A DNA stretch of 33,602 bases from Desulfurococcaceae archaeon AG1 (GTDB lineage Archaea > Thermoproteota > Thermoprotei_A > Sulfolobales > AG1). Position 1 is the first letter of the stretch, and every line of letters starts with the position of its first letter. The notes beneath the pieces are model-generated. The model was not told the origin of the DNA. It made no database searches and was given only the letters and a program-made list of their open reading frames with translations. Positions 1-8,706 of the stretch are shown here, piece after piece. Location: contig BEWT01000008.1 of the NCBI GenBank assembly GCA_003116855.1, forward strand, positions 1-33,602, in the 5' to 3' direction. A program made the position numbers and the translations under genes.

Positions 1-93
1 GCCCAAGGGGGTGGGCTCGAGACCTCCAGCATAGAAACGTGGGAGACCCACTGGGGCTCCCACCCCGCGCGGGTTCGAATCCCGCCCCCGGCG
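1..93 (+). tRNA. tRNA-Ser(CGA), 3' part, with a 24-nt intron
   Basis: The window opens inside the D-arm, so about 17 nt of the 5' end are missing. Anticodon stem GTGGG (11-15) pairs with CCCAC (47-51). Removing 22-45 leaves the 7-nt loop CTCGAGA with anticodon CGA at 18-20. A long variable arm (GGGG/CCCC stem), T-stem GCGGG/CCCGC (69-73/81-85) and acceptor 3' strand CCCCGGC (86-92) follow. The long variable arm and G73 (position 93) are class II and serine-type. CCA is not encoded. The intron sits at the canonical archaeal position 37/38. Confidence 0.9.
22..45 (+). other. tRNA-Ser intron (bulge-helix-bulge)
   Basis: A 24-nt intron. Both predicted cleavage bulges read AGA and are cut as AG|A. 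They flank a 4-bp central helix CTCG (16-19) with TGGG (40-43), which contains G-U pairs. The inner helix is weak, so this is a relaxed form of the motif. It would be removed by the archaeal splicing endonuclease. Confidence 0.75.
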
Positions 94-412
94 CTAGATC
101 AGGCATTATCAAAACCCATCGATTTTAGAGAATCCATCCCGGATCGCTTTTACAAAGCCTCCACCCACTGATATCCCTGTAAGTTGCTAACATCGGTGTT
201 GTCAACGCCTTCCCAAGGCGTAATGGGTCATAAGGGATGCCGCTTCGAGCTTTCAATATGATGGAGCATAGATCCCTGTATTGGGCTGTGCAGCTATGCA
301 TTGCCAATTCTTTGCCCAGTTAGCCTGGCTCTCGGATCACTTGGTCTATGCAGATTAGGCTAAGGATCTTCGTTTAAATACCTCTGAATATAGATACCAA
401 TTGGTGGCTAAA
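94..412. other. Intergenic region with a hairpin and a TATA box
   Basis: No convincing gene. A 7-bp hairpin, ACGCCTT (205-211) with AAGGCGT (215-221) and loop CCC, is present. TTTAAATA (373-380) is a likely TATA box for the next gene. A 60-codon minus-strand reading frame (125-307) resembles nothing I know and has no supporting signals. Confidence 0.5.
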
Positions 413-1144
413 ATGGCTCAGAGTAGATTGTGGGGCACAACAGTAATTGGCGTGATCATAGCCGCAGTTGTATTCTTCGCCATAGGGTACTTTGCCACAC
501 CTCCCAAGCTTGTCACATCGACAGTAACAATAACGGCGATAAGCACAGTTACAAAGGTTTCAACAATAACAACAACAGCCACAGCCACGGTTGCAACTAC
601 AACCGGGGCTGCATCGGATCTAAGGGCTCTACTGAGATCCCTATTCATCCAGCATGCGGAGGGGCATAGGGCGTTTGCATACGCTCTATACTTTAAAGAT
701 AAGCAGATGCAACAGGTGGTGGTTAACGAGCTACTAGCCAACTCAAAGGCTCTTGGAGATGCTGTGGCTCTGGTTTATGGTAAGAGTACTGGGGATAAGT
801 TTGTAGGGCTATTCAATGGACATATAATGGCGGTGGCTGCCTACTATACTAGTGCTTTTGCTGGGAACGAGACTGGCAAGAAGGAGGCTGCTAATGCTTT
901 GGTAAGCAATGCTATGGATATAGCTGTATTCCTATCACAGGCTAATCCCAATCTACCTAGAGATGTTGTGTTCTCTCTGCTAAGGGATCATGGGCTGCAA
1001 GCTATGAGGCAGGCTGATCTTCTAGCCCAGGGAAAGTTTTCCGATGAGAGCAGCCTTTACATAGCAATGAGGGATCACTTGATCAGAATAGCAGATGCTA
1101 TCGCAGAAGCCATAGTGAAGCAGTTCCCCGATAAGTTCAAATAA
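413..1144 (+). CDS. Membrane-anchored four-helix protein of an uncharacterised bacterial/archaeal family
   Basis: About 243 residues. An N-terminal hydrophobic segment (about residues 10-28) is an uncleaved anchor or signal peptide. A Thr/Ser/Val-rich stretch (about 32-65) looks like an extracellular, possibly glycosylated linker. The remaining roughly 170 residues form a helical domain with recurrent histidines (QHAEGH, NGHIM, RDHGLQ, RDHLIR) and ends in KQFPDKF. This pattern, including ANPN followed by a helix and the KQFPDKF tail, matches from memory a family of about 150-residue proteins of unknown function in Firmicutes. Function is unknown; the repeated histidines suggest metal or cofactor binding by inference only. 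I chose the ATG at 413 because GGTGG (403-407) lies just upstream; an in-frame TTG at 401 overlaps that site. The gene stands alone between the tRNA and the methyltransferase gene. Confidence 0.75.
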   Translation: MAQSRLWGTTVIGVIIAAVVFFAIGYFATPPKLVTSTVTITAISTVTKVSTITTTATATVATTTGAASDLRALLRSLFIQHAEGHRAFAYALYFKDKQMQQVVVNELLANSKALGDAVALVYGKSTGDKFVGLFNGHIMAVAAYYTSAFAGNETGKKEAANALVSNAMDIAVFLSQANPNLPRDVVFSLLRDHGLQAMRQADLLAQGKFSDESSLYIAMRDHLIRIADAIAEAIVKQFPDKFK

Positions 1145-1388
1145 AGCTCGTGAGTGCTGGAAATGCTGGCAATGTCGCTCTGCTACTGTTATATGGTTAG
1201 CAGCTAAGAGCCTTCCCAGATCTTTTTACCGTCTCGCGTGAAAATAATATTATGTATATAAGTCTGTGCAGGGATAAAACATCTAGCATAATAACAAGCA
1301 GGATCGAGCCCTAGCGGTTTAGGAGCATGGCTCGGAGAACCTGTAGAGAGATCCTAAGCCTTTTTTACTCCATATAGCGTATCTGAAT
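1145..1388 (+). promoter_or_regulatory. Intergenic leader with TATA box, nested inverted repeat and T6 tract
   Basis: TATATAAG near 1253-1261 is a strong TATA candidate. Downstream, CGAGCC (1305-1310) pairs with GGCTCG (1329-1334), with an inner CTA/TAG. GGAT(C) at 1301-1305 can also pair with GATCC (1350-1354). A T6 tract lies at 1361-1366. This may be a small RNA or a 5' leader. The T6A tract is also about 24 nt before the GTG at 1389 and could instead be the TATA box of a leaderless message. Confidence 0.3.
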
Positions 1389-2600
1389 GTGGATACAATG
1401 GTAATGAGGGGTGTAGGTTACATATACATTGACGAGGTAAAAAATATCAGATCCTTGTTCCTATACGATGAAAAAGTCATAGAATCCATTGTCAAGGCCT
1501 TGGGGGGAGATATTGATAGCATACTCACCTCTATAACGAAGCCCCCTGCCGGGCTTTATATGAGGGTCAACCTTCTGAGAGCCTCTAGAGAAATGGTTAT
1601 CGATATGATCGAGAGGGAGGGGTATAGGGCTTATAGCGATGCCGTGCTTGATGAGGCTATCTACATCCCTATAGAGGGGCCCTATAAAGTAACGTTAAGA
1701 GACAAGGTGGTGGTTGCCGATAAAAGGGCATCTGAGTCTGTTATGATGGGTTCTAACCTCTATGCACCAGGGGTTATTTCGTGTGGAGATGTTAGGAAAG
1801 GGGACGATGTTACAGTCGTATCTGAGAACGGGATTATTTTAGCCAATGGAAAGGCCCTCATGGATTGCAAGGATGCGATGAGAATCAAAAGAGGGATCTT
1901 CGTAGAGGTTTTGGAAAGCCTATATAGAGCTGCACCGCTGAGAGAGCTGAGTGTATGGAGAGAAGGACTGGTTTATCCACAATCACTCCCATCAATGGTG
2001 GCTTCAAAGCTCCTCAACCCTGAAGCCCATGAGGTTATTATAGATATGTGCGCAGCACCAGGGGGTAAGACGGGACACCTAATAGAGCTCTCAAAGGGTA
2101 TGGCAACCATATATGCCATAGACCACTCAGCCAGCAGGATCCAGGAGATGATGGAACATCTAGAGAGGCTTGGACATATGGGGAGAGCTGCGATCCTAAG
2201 GCTTGATGCAAGATATCTAAGCAAAGATCTTACGCATGTTAGACCAGACAAGATCATATTAGACCCGCCATGCAGCTCCACAGGAGTAAGGCCTAAGATA
2301 TGGCATAAATTCACATGGAAGGATCTTGAAAGCATTGTTAGATATCAAAGACAGCTGCTTGAAGAAGCATCCAGGATCCTCAAGAACAAAGGTCTCCTGG
2401 TTTACTCAACATGCTCAATAACATACGATGAGAACCAAGGTTTGGTGAATGAGATGGTAAATAGAGGGATCTTTGAGGTAGTCGAACCCCCATCATGGGT
2501 TAAAAAGATAGCCAGGATCTCCAGCCTAGGTACGATCACTTTTGACCCTAGAGATAAGCACCCAGGGTTCTTCATAGCGATTCTGAAGAAAACCAGCTAA
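1389..2600 (+). CDS. NOL1/NOP2/Sun-family RNA m5C methyltransferase with PUA domain (NSUN6-like)
   Basis: A 403-residue S-adenosylmethionine-dependent RNA cytosine-5 methyltransferase. An N-terminal region is followed by a PUA RNA-binding domain (about residues 100-170) and a Rossmann methyltransferase domain. Motif I is DMCAAPGGKTG (about 219). Motif IV is LDPPCSSTG (about 290), with the release cysteine. Motif VI is YSTCSIT (about 340), with the catalytic cysteine. A PUA domain placed ahead of the catalytic domain is the layout of eukaryotic NSUN6 and its Pyrococcus homologue, which methylate C72 in tRNA acceptor stems; that substrate is inferred here. The start is GTG at 1389, with in-frame ATGs at 1398 and 1404 as alternatives. 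Confidence 0.88.
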   Translation: MDTMVMRGVGYIYIDEVKNIRSLFLYDEKVIESIVKALGGDIDSILTSITKPPAGLYMRVNLLRASREMVIDMIEREGYRAYSDAVLDEAIYIPIEGPYKVTLRDKVVVADKRASESVMMGSNLYAPGVISCGDVRKGDDVTVVSENGIILANGKALMDCKDAMRIKRGIFVEVLESLYRAAPLRELSVWREGLVYPQSLPSMVASKLLNPEAHEVIIDMCAAPGGKTGHLIELSKGMATIYAIDHSASRIQEMMEHLERLGHMGRAAILRLDARYLSKDLTHVRPDKIILDPPCSSTGVRPKIWHKFTWKDLESIVRYQRQLLEEASRILKNKGLLVYSTCSITYDENQGLVNEMVNRGIFEVVEPPSWVKKIARISSLGTITFDPRDKHPGFFIAILKKTS

Positions 2601-2901
2601 CCTAAGATTCTATGTTAATGCAAGGCAACTACGAAGAACATGGATAGCATTACAATTAATGTGGAACTATTCTAACAAGCACCAACCCCTCTATGCCAGA
2701 TCCTCTCCCCATCTTATGGAGAGGCTTTCGATATGAACAGTCCGAGCTCCATATATTTAATGCCTGGAACCCCTGATCAAAACTACATAAATAACGACCC
2801 TAGTACTAGAATAGAACCTTTACTAATCTAGTTATTCATAGAAACTGGGGAAGCCGCGATCTATATGGGATCAAGTATAGCTCTGAAAGCCCAATATATA
2901 C
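2601..2901. other. Intergenic region with a 7-bp hairpin
   Basis: No gene seen. CCTCTCC (2702-2708) and GGAGAGG (2718-2724) form a perfect inverted repeat with a 9-nt loop. It lies between the convergent ends of the methyltransferase and nob1, so it may mark a transcript end, although no T-tract follows directly. Confidence 0.35.
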
Positions 2902-3384
2902 TCAATATATCTTAGAGCCGCACTGGGGACATGCCTCTATCCTCTTCATAGACCTATAACCACAGACTCTGCATATATATAGCCTTGGTTTGAAAAACCT
3001 GGGAACAGGTCTTCTCACACCCTTGGTTTTTATTCCCAGCTTCCTAGCGAGTCTGTGGAGATAGCTATCGTCCGTGATCAATAAAACTTCGTAGCCCTTA
3101 TCAGCAAGATCTAGAGCTAGGGCTAGGAGTTTCTTATCAGCCTCTGAGAGAGCATCGGTAATACCCTCTTCTGTAGCAGCATCTATCGCTTTTCTAATAC
3201 CGCTAATGCTTGGTTCGAGAACACTTATCTTACCAGCACTAGCTGCATTCTCATAGATAGCCCTGCTCATAGGATCCTTTATCTCTTCCACAACCTCCTT
3301 TACAGTAAAGACCCTGTCATGTGGGAATAGCAACACATAACCTGAGAAAAAGCCGGCTGCATCGATAACTATTGCACGGGTCAT
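2902..3384 (-). CDS. nob1: rRNA maturation endonuclease Nob1 (PIN domain + zinc ribbon)
   Basis: About 160 residues. The PIN domain begins VIDAAGF with the first catalytic Asp at about residue 8. Further acidic positions lie in LSEADKKLLALALDL and LLITDDSYLHR. The C-terminus is a zinc ribbon with two CxxC pairs (CRVC and CPQC), which identifies Nob1 among PIN nucleases. Archaeal and eukaryotic Nob1 cut the 3' end of pre-16S/18S rRNA in the small-subunit precursor. The ATG at 3384 is chosen over an in-frame TTG one codon upstream. It lies about two dozen nt downstream of nadK on the same strand, so the two are probably co-transcribed. Confidence 0.9.
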   Translation of the reverse strand: MTRAIVIDAAGFFSGYVLLFPHDRVFTVKEVVEEIKDPMSRAIYENAASAGKISVLEPSISGIRKAIDAATEEGITDALSEADKKLLALALDLADKGYEVLLITDDSYLHRLARKLGIKTKGVRRPVPRFFKPRLYICRVCGYRSMKRIEACPQCGSKIY

Positions 3385-3408
3385 CAATAAAACTACACGC
3401 CCGGGCTA

Positions 3409-4257
3409 TTAAATCACCCTTGGAAAGATCCTCTCGTACAGTGTATCGATATCATGAAACCTTATTATCCTGGCAGGCTCGTGGTGAACCTCGATTAGAA
3501 CAGCCCCACCAGGCGGGATCTCCATGCTTGCCTGTCCATCTACTATAACGTAACCTTCTATAGAGTTCTCAGCAAGCACTACACGGATCTTAGTATTAAG
3601 ATCGAATACTACGGGTCTAAGCCACGCCTGTACAGGTGCTAATGGTGTTACCACAAAACCCCTCAAGTTATGATCAAGTATAGGTCCCCCAGCAGACATA
3701 GAATATGCCGTAGACCCCAGAGGTGTTGCCACTATTACGCCATCTCCCTCCATGTAGTAAACAAACTTATCATCTCTATACACCTTCAACCTAATCACCT
3801 TGGATCTAGTGCTAGCAACAACAGAAACCTCGTTTAACGCTGGCGGCATCTTCTCATTCCCAATCCTGGCTGAAAGCCTGGTATAGCTAACAACATTATA
3901 CTTACCCCTCAACAGATCGCTTATCCTCTCAGGGATCTCTAGAGGCGTCACATCTAGAAGAAAACCCCTCCTACCCATTCTTATTGTCATTACCGGGATC
4001 CTATGATCTCCCAGCATATGAAGAGCCCTAAGAAGGGTTCCATCACCACCAACAACAGCAATCACATCAACCTCAGGCTTTTCAAAACTGAAAGCCCTAA
4101 CCCTTTTACTAGAGATAATGGTCGCGGCTCTTGGTTCTTTTAATAGAGATTCCTCGATATACATCTCAGCACCGTTTTTAACACCCTCATCAATAACTCT
4201 CGAAGCGATCTCTGCGGCTAGCTCGGATGAGGGTCTAAAGTAAACGCCTATCTTCAT
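3409..4257 (-). CDS. nadK: NAD kinase
   Basis: A 282-residue cytosolic ATP- or polyphosphate-dependent NAD kinase that makes NADP. The GGDG motif is at residues 70-73 (VVGGDGTLLRAL). NEVSV and the nucleotide-binding signature GDGVIVATPLGSTAYS follow, then SAGGPI. Length and motif order match archaeal PpnK. The ATG is preceded by a weak purine-rich site. It is divergent from the TIP49 gene, with about 127 bp between starts carrying both promoters, and nob1 follows on the same strand. Confidence 0.93.
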   Translation of the reverse strand: MKIGVYFRPSSELAAEIASRVIDEGVKNGAEMYIEESLLKEPRAATIISSKRVRAFSFEKPEVDVIAVVGGDGTLLRALHMLGDHRIPVMTIRMGRRGFLLDVTPLEIPERISDLLRGKYNVVSYTRLSARIGNEKMPPALNEVSVVASTRSKVIRLKVYRDDKFVYYMEGDGVIVATPLGSTAYSMSAGGPILDHNLRGFVVTPLAPVQAWLRPVVFDLNTKIRVVLAENSIEGYVIVDGQASMEIPPGGAVLIEVHHEPARIIRFHDIDTLYERIFPRVI

Positions 4258-4325
4258 AACCTGCCCCTGAGAGACATATTCGTAGGAACTATATCAATTC
4301 ACCAATATAACTAATTTGCGGATCA

Positions 4326-4379
4326 TTTTATACGTATTAAGCCTAATAGGATAGGCCTTATATAATATCTAATTGGTGG
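4326..4379 (+). promoter_or_regulatory. TATA box and Shine-Dalgarno site of the TIP49 gene
   Basis: TTTTATA (4326-4332) would place transcription start near 4355, giving a short leader. GGTGG (4375-4379) lies 5 nt before ATG 4385 and decides the start over the in-frame TTG at 4373. A second TATA-like TTATATAAT lies at 4358-4366. Confidence 0.5.
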
Positions 4380-4384
4380 ATGCT

Positions 4385-5743
4385 ATGTCAGAAGTGATCA
4401 GGGAGGTAAAGACAACAGCATTCAAAAGAAAAGGAATGCATAGTCACATAAGAGGACTCGGTCTTGATAGCAATGGGAAACCAAAGCCCGTCGGAGACGG
4501 ACTGGTCGGACAGCTTGAGGCTAGAGAGGCTGCCGGAATAGTTGTCCAGATGATCAGAGAGGGTAAAATGGCTGGGAGAGGAATACTTTTTGTAGGCCCT
4601 CCGGGAACTGGCAAGACAGCTATAGCCCTTGCAATAGCGAAAGAACTTGGTGAGGACACGCCCTTCGTTGCCATGGATGCCTCTGAGATCTACTCGTCAG
4701 AGGTTAAGAAAACAGAGGTTCTAATGCAAGCGCTTAGAAAGGCTATTGGTGTAAGGATAAGGGAGTTCAGACTTGTCTACGAAGGCTATGTTAAGGAGAT
4801 CAAATACAGAGTACCCAAATCACCATACGGACCCCATATGTTCATTCCCAGAGAAGCAACCATAGTGCTCGCCACCAAGGATGACCAGGTGACGCTGAAC
4901 GTTGGGCAGGAGGTCGCATCACAGCTGAGAGAGATGGGCATAAGAAGAGGGGATGTTATATGGATAGATGCACAGACGGGAGCAGTAAACCTGGTTGGGA
5001 GAACAGAGGTCGAGGGAGCCAGACTATATGATATCGATGTTGTTAAAAAGGTAGAGATACCCAAGGGTCCTGTTAAAAAAGAGAAGGAAATTGTAAGGAC
5101 ACTCACACTAAACGATCTCGACTTCAGCCTTGCCCTCAGGAAGGCGTCCTTTTTCTCACTCTTTGGGTTTATGAGCGAGAGGGAGATAGATCCAGAGCTG
5201 AGGAGACAGGTTGATGAGAGCGTTAAGAAGCTGATAGAGGAGGGTAAGGCTGAACTAGTGCCAGGAGTCCTATTCATAGACGATGTCCATATGCTCGACA
5301 TAGAGGCCTTCAGCTTTCTTACAAGAGCCATGGAGAGCGAGTTCGCACCAATAATAATAATGGCAACAAACAGAGGGATTACAAAGATAAGAGGTACAGA
5401 TCTCGAATCACCCCATGGAATACCACTAGATCTCCTAGACAGGCTCCTCATAATACCAACAAGACCATACACACCAGATGAGATAAGACAAATACTAAGA
5501 ATAAGAGCTGCCGAAGAAGAAGTCGAACTAACGGATAGCGCCCTAGAAGAGCTGGTAAAGATAGGCAGCGAGACCAGCCTAAGACATGCCGTCCAGCTTA
5601 TAGAACCAGCAAGGGTCTTGGCTGAAAGGAAAGGTAGGAAGCAGATCACGCAAGAGGATGTGAGAGAGGCTCTCAGGCTATTCATGGACGTTAAACAGAG
5701 CGTTGACCATGTTAAAAAGTACGAGGAAATATTCCTAAAATAG
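4385..5743 (+). CDS. TIP49/RuvB-like AAA+ ATPase
   Basis: A 452-residue homologue of eukaryotic RuvBL1/RuvBL2 (pontin/reptin). Walker A is GPPGTGKT (about residues 70-77). A domain II insertion with OB-like character spans about 120-285. Walker B is [10 protein letters not shown] (about 295), sensor 1 is MATNRG, the Arg-finger region is [13 protein letters not shown], and sensor 2 lies around [11 protein letters not shown]. Eukaryotic relatives act as hexamers in chromatin remodelling and box C/D snoRNP assembly. The archaeal role is unsettled. Position two of the Walker B acidic pair is Asp here (DD), where eukaryotic proteins have Glu. Confidence 0.92.
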   Translation: MSEVIREVKTTAFKRKGMHSHIRGLGLDSNGKPKPVGDGLVGQLEAREAAGIVVQMIREGKMAGRGILFVGPPGTGKTAIALAIAKELGEDTPFVAMDASEIYSSEVKKTEVLMQALRKAIGVRIREFRLVYEGYVKEIKYRVPKSPYGPHMFIPREATIVLATKDDQVTLNVGQEVASQLREMGIRRGDVIWIDAQTGAVNLVGRTEVEGARLYDIDVVKKVEIPKGPVKKEKEIVRTLTLNDLDFSLALRKASFFSLFGFMSEREIDPELRRQVDESVKKLIEEGKAELVPGVLFIDDVHMLDIEAFSFLTRAMESEFAPIIIMATNRGITKIRGTDLESPHGIPLDLLDRLLIIPTRPYTPDEIRQILRIRAAEEEVELTDSALEELVKIGSETSLRHAVQLIEPARVLAERKGRKQITQEDVREALRLFMDVKQSVDHVKKYEEIFLK

Positions 5744-5964
5744 CTAGCCCATATAAAACAAGCATAATGATAGTACTCTTGCCACACTCTGGTTGTCTCT
5801 AACCAATGCTCCAAAGACTCAAAAGACTCATACTATCTATAAAGCCTGGGCTACAGTAGAAGCGATGTCCAAGCAATTTAAGAAAGATCCCGTGGATAAG
5901 GCGCATAGCCAGATCCAATGACTCACAAGCTGCAGAGATGAAAAACAACAAGCAAGAGAGACTA
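5744..5964. other. Intergenic region between convergent genes
   Basis: No gene seen. TATAAA-like sequences occur near 5752 and 5840, and a short direct repeat AAGACTCA occurs twice near 5815-5832. Nothing here is strong enough to name. Confidence 0.3.
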
Positions 5965-8607
5965 TCAAGAGGAGGATGAAGGCGGGCTCTTCTTGGTTCT
6001 TATAATGATTATGAGAGCGGTAGCTATTATAGCTATCATGAGAGCTATTGCTATGAATAATAAGGATCTTAGGGCTTTGAGCTCCTCAACACTTCTAACA
6101 GCTGCTACTAGATCTTCTTTAGTTGTTAGCAGCTCTTTTTTCGTCTCATTAAGTTCTCTACTAAGGATATTAACGCTTCTATAGAGGTCGGCATATCTGT
6201 TAGCGAGATCTATATATGAGTCTCTGAGGCTTGTCACAATACCTATGATATTTTCCAGAGAGCTGTTAAGATTCATGACCTGAGCTGATATTAGGGATAG
6301 GTTCTTTAACATCAACTCGATCTTGGCTGCCTCTTCATGAGGAACAACTTTGAAGGAATACATAGCTTCTCCAATGAAATCTTGTGGGGAGCGTGCAGTC
6401 ACCCATATTATATATAGCCCTGTGTTATTCGGCTTCACACTTATCCTAAGGCTCTCTGATATCTTCTGAACCTTCATGATTAGAGAAGGTGTGAGGTTAC
6501 CATCGCCTATATAATATACATATACAGTTATATTGCTCACGACACTCTCACCCTCTCTGAGTGGGTAGATATCAATACTAACATGTTCGCCTAAATAGGC
6601 TATCTGGGGACCGCTTATCAGTAACTGCAGCTGCCTAGGAGTTGGGAAGAGTACTACGGCTTGTTGGGGTTGTGGGGGTTCTATGGTTATGCTTATCGAA
6701 GCGCTAACCAGTCCTATGAGGTCGGAGGCTGTTATATATGTTCTTTGTGGATCATTTACGTATGGGAGCCTTGTAGATAGATCTATCCTTCCTCTAAGAT
6801 TGGGAAAATCTATTGCTATAATGCTCCCTTTGATATCCGGGATCAAGGTGCTTAGATATCTAATGATTATCAGCTCAACTGCTGGGAAGCCGTCTAGCCT
6901 TAATAAGATCTCGCTACCAGAGTGAGCGCTCCCGTAGACTGATATGCTTGGCACTATCTTTATCCGCTTGTAGCTATATATACCGCGGTCTAGTGAGAAT
7001 GCATGTATATAGTGATCACCATAATCGGAGGGCGGTACTGTGAAGATCGCTGTCCCTCTAGATCCTTGAAACCTCTGATCATCTAGGTATAGGGTAAAGG
7101 ATCCTTGAAAATCCTTCAGACTGAAAGAACCTCTAGACCCTACTCTATAGCTCTCTGTATCGCTCGATCCCTCGATAGATGACAATCTATAGCCTAGGAT
7201 GCTTGCTATCAGTGTGAATGCATTAACAATCCCATTACCATACCTAATCTTAGACATATTATCAACTCTATAAGAGGTTGCTGTGAGGAGATCATAGAGA
7301 ATATCGGGAGAAACATTGATCCCTCTGGATCTCATGGCCTGGATCGCTAAGGCCAAGATTCCTGAGAGTGCTGGTGCTGCAGCACTAGTCCCACTACCAA
7401 TAGCTATTAGATCTTCTGATAGATACGCGCCAGGGATCATAACCGCTGGTAGAACAAAATCGGGTTTATAGTACTCCTTCGGATAGCCACCTTTGAAAGG
7501 CCACGAAGAAGGAGGTTCGGGCCATTCAACACGCTCACCGGAGCTGAAGAGCGAGACCGTATCGTCCCTCTCTACAGAGCCAACGCCAAAGACTCCCCAT
7601 ATGTTGCCCGGGTTAGAGCTGGTATATATACCCCCGTTACCAATGGCTGCCACTGGTATTATTCCAAGCTCTAGAAGCCTTCTGATCGCTGGGAGTAGGT
7701 AGTTAGAGTAGTTACCCTCAGAGCCAAAGCTCATGGAGACGATATTTGGTCTGAAGGGTTTACCAAGAATGGATGATACTTTAACACCATTGCATAGATA
7801 GGGGTCAGCTGCCCAGTCTATCCCTGCGAGAACCTGTGCAAAAGTACCAGACCCTGTTGGGAGGACTAGTGCGTGGATATACATTGCTCGAGGAGCGTAG
7901 CCTATCAGGAGTTCGTTAGTATCACCTCCAATAGCTATCGAGGTTGTCCACGAGCCATGACCGTCTGTATCGTGAGGCGTACTGCAAACAGGCTTACCTT
8001 TTGAGTCAAACTCTATCCACCCGCCGGGATAGCTGGGATCACTGTTATTTATGGTATACATTTTACCCTGTATAAGGGGGTGGTTTATATTAACCCCCGT
8101 ATCAAGCATAGCTATTATAACCCCTTCGCCAGTTATGTTAAACTCTCTCCACACAGCAATGGTGCCTGTTCTAAAGAGACCCCAGTTGACTAGAGCGGGA
8201 ATTCCGATCGATGACTGCAGTTTTTCATAGTTAGAGAGAGTCACTCTATCCATGGGTATTTTTCTAAATATAATATTAGGTGCAACCCACATCACATCGC
8301 CAGACAGTACCAAGCCTGGGATCGCGTTGAGGCTTATCTTGGCATATATGTAGGGGATATTCATATAGCGATTAATAATATTATCACTACCAATGATACT
8401 GGCTATCCTGTCTATTGCAGACTCGTCATATCTATCGAGAATAACTATAGCCTCAGAGTAGCCCTTATCTATGAGTTCCCTAGCAACTGCTGGATCTATC
8501 TTGGGGTTTTTAACATAGACCAAAGGATCCTGTGCAGAGACTGCTACAGTGAATGTCGCTATGAAGAACATTGTTAATAACGCTAGAGAGATGGTCTTAT
8601 AAATCAT
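5965..8607 (-). CDS. Secreted, membrane-anchored subtilisin-like serine protease (S8)
   Basis: 880 residues. An N-terminal signal peptide (about 1-25) precedes a pro-region. The S8 catalytic domain has Asp169 (MLDTGV), His217 (DGHGSW), an oxyanion Asn in AAIGNGG, and Ser408 (GSGTSAAAPA). After about residue 480 come beta-rich domains of unknown type. Residues about 770-845 form a heptad-rich coiled coil, followed by one transmembrane helix (about 846-868) and a short Lys/Ser tail. The enzyme is therefore probably tethered outside the cell on a stalk. Stalk-bound S8 proteases are known from crenarchaeal surface layers (for example Staphylothermus), but identity with those is not shown. TATA-like CTATAAA (8627-8633, minus strand) is about 23 nt before the ATG, so the message is probably leaderless. 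Confidence 0.9.
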   Translation of the reverse strand: MIYKTISLALLTMFFIATFTVAVSAQDPLVYVKNPKIDPAVARELIDKGYSEAIVILDRYDESAIDRIASIIGSDNIINRYMNIPYIYAKISLNAIPGLVLSGDVMWVAPNIIFRKIPMDRVTLSNYEKLQSSIGIPALVNWGLFRTGTIAVWREFNITGEGVIIAMLDTGVNINHPLIQGKMYTINNSDPSYPGGWIEFDSKGKPVCSTPHDTDGHGSWTTSIAIGGDTNELLIGYAPRAMYIHALVLPTGSGTFAQVLAGIDWAADPYLCNGVKVSSILGKPFRPNIVSMSFGSEGNYSNYLLPAIRRLLELGIIPVAAIGNGGIYTSSNPGNIWGVFGVGSVERDDTVSLFSSGERVEWPEPPSSWPFKGGYPKEYYKPDFVLPAVMIPGAYLSEDLIAIGSGTSAAAPALSGILALAIQAMRSRGINVSPDILYDLLTATSYRVDNMSKIRYGNGIVNAFTLIASILGYRLSSIEGSSDTESYRVGSRGSFSLKDFQGSFTLYLDDQRFQGSRGTAIFTVPPSDYGDHYIHAFSLDRGIYSYKRIKIVPSISVYGSAHSGSEILLRLDGFPAVELIIIRYLSTLIPDIKGSIIAIDFPNLRGRIDLSTRLPYVNDPQRTYITASDLIGLVSASISITIEPPQPQQAVVLFPTPRQLQLLISGPQIAYLGEHVSIDIYPLREGESVVSNITVYVYYIGDGNLTPSLIMKVQKISESLRISVKPNNTGLYIIWVTARSPQDFIGEAMYSFKVVPHEEAAKIELMLKNLSLISAQVMNLNSSLENIIGIVTSLRDSYIDLANRYADLYRSVNILSRELNETKKELLTTKEDLVAAVRSVEELKALRSLLFIAIALMIAIIATALIIIIRTKKSPPSSSS

Positions 8608-8706
8608 AACAACTATCTACCCAGCTCTATAAATGCATAAAGGAAAATAAAGGCACAGATCGCCTCTAACACCTCTAGGAACATCTGTGCTCTATAAGCA
8701 TCCCTA

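Noticed and set aside
125-307. 60-codon minus-strand reading frame after tRNA-Ser, with an internal hairpin resembling transposon ends
   Set aside because: No family resemblance, no ribosome binding site or promoter, and no partner transposase; a hairpin alone is not enough for an IS remnant.
1305-1354. H/ACA guide RNA
   Set aside because: The hairpin and pocket are much smaller than known archaeal H/ACA RNAs and a proper ACA box at the right place is lacking.
4786-5814. 342-codon minus-strand frame opposite TIP49
   Set aside because: Ser/Leu-rich antisense shadow of a strongly conserved gene.
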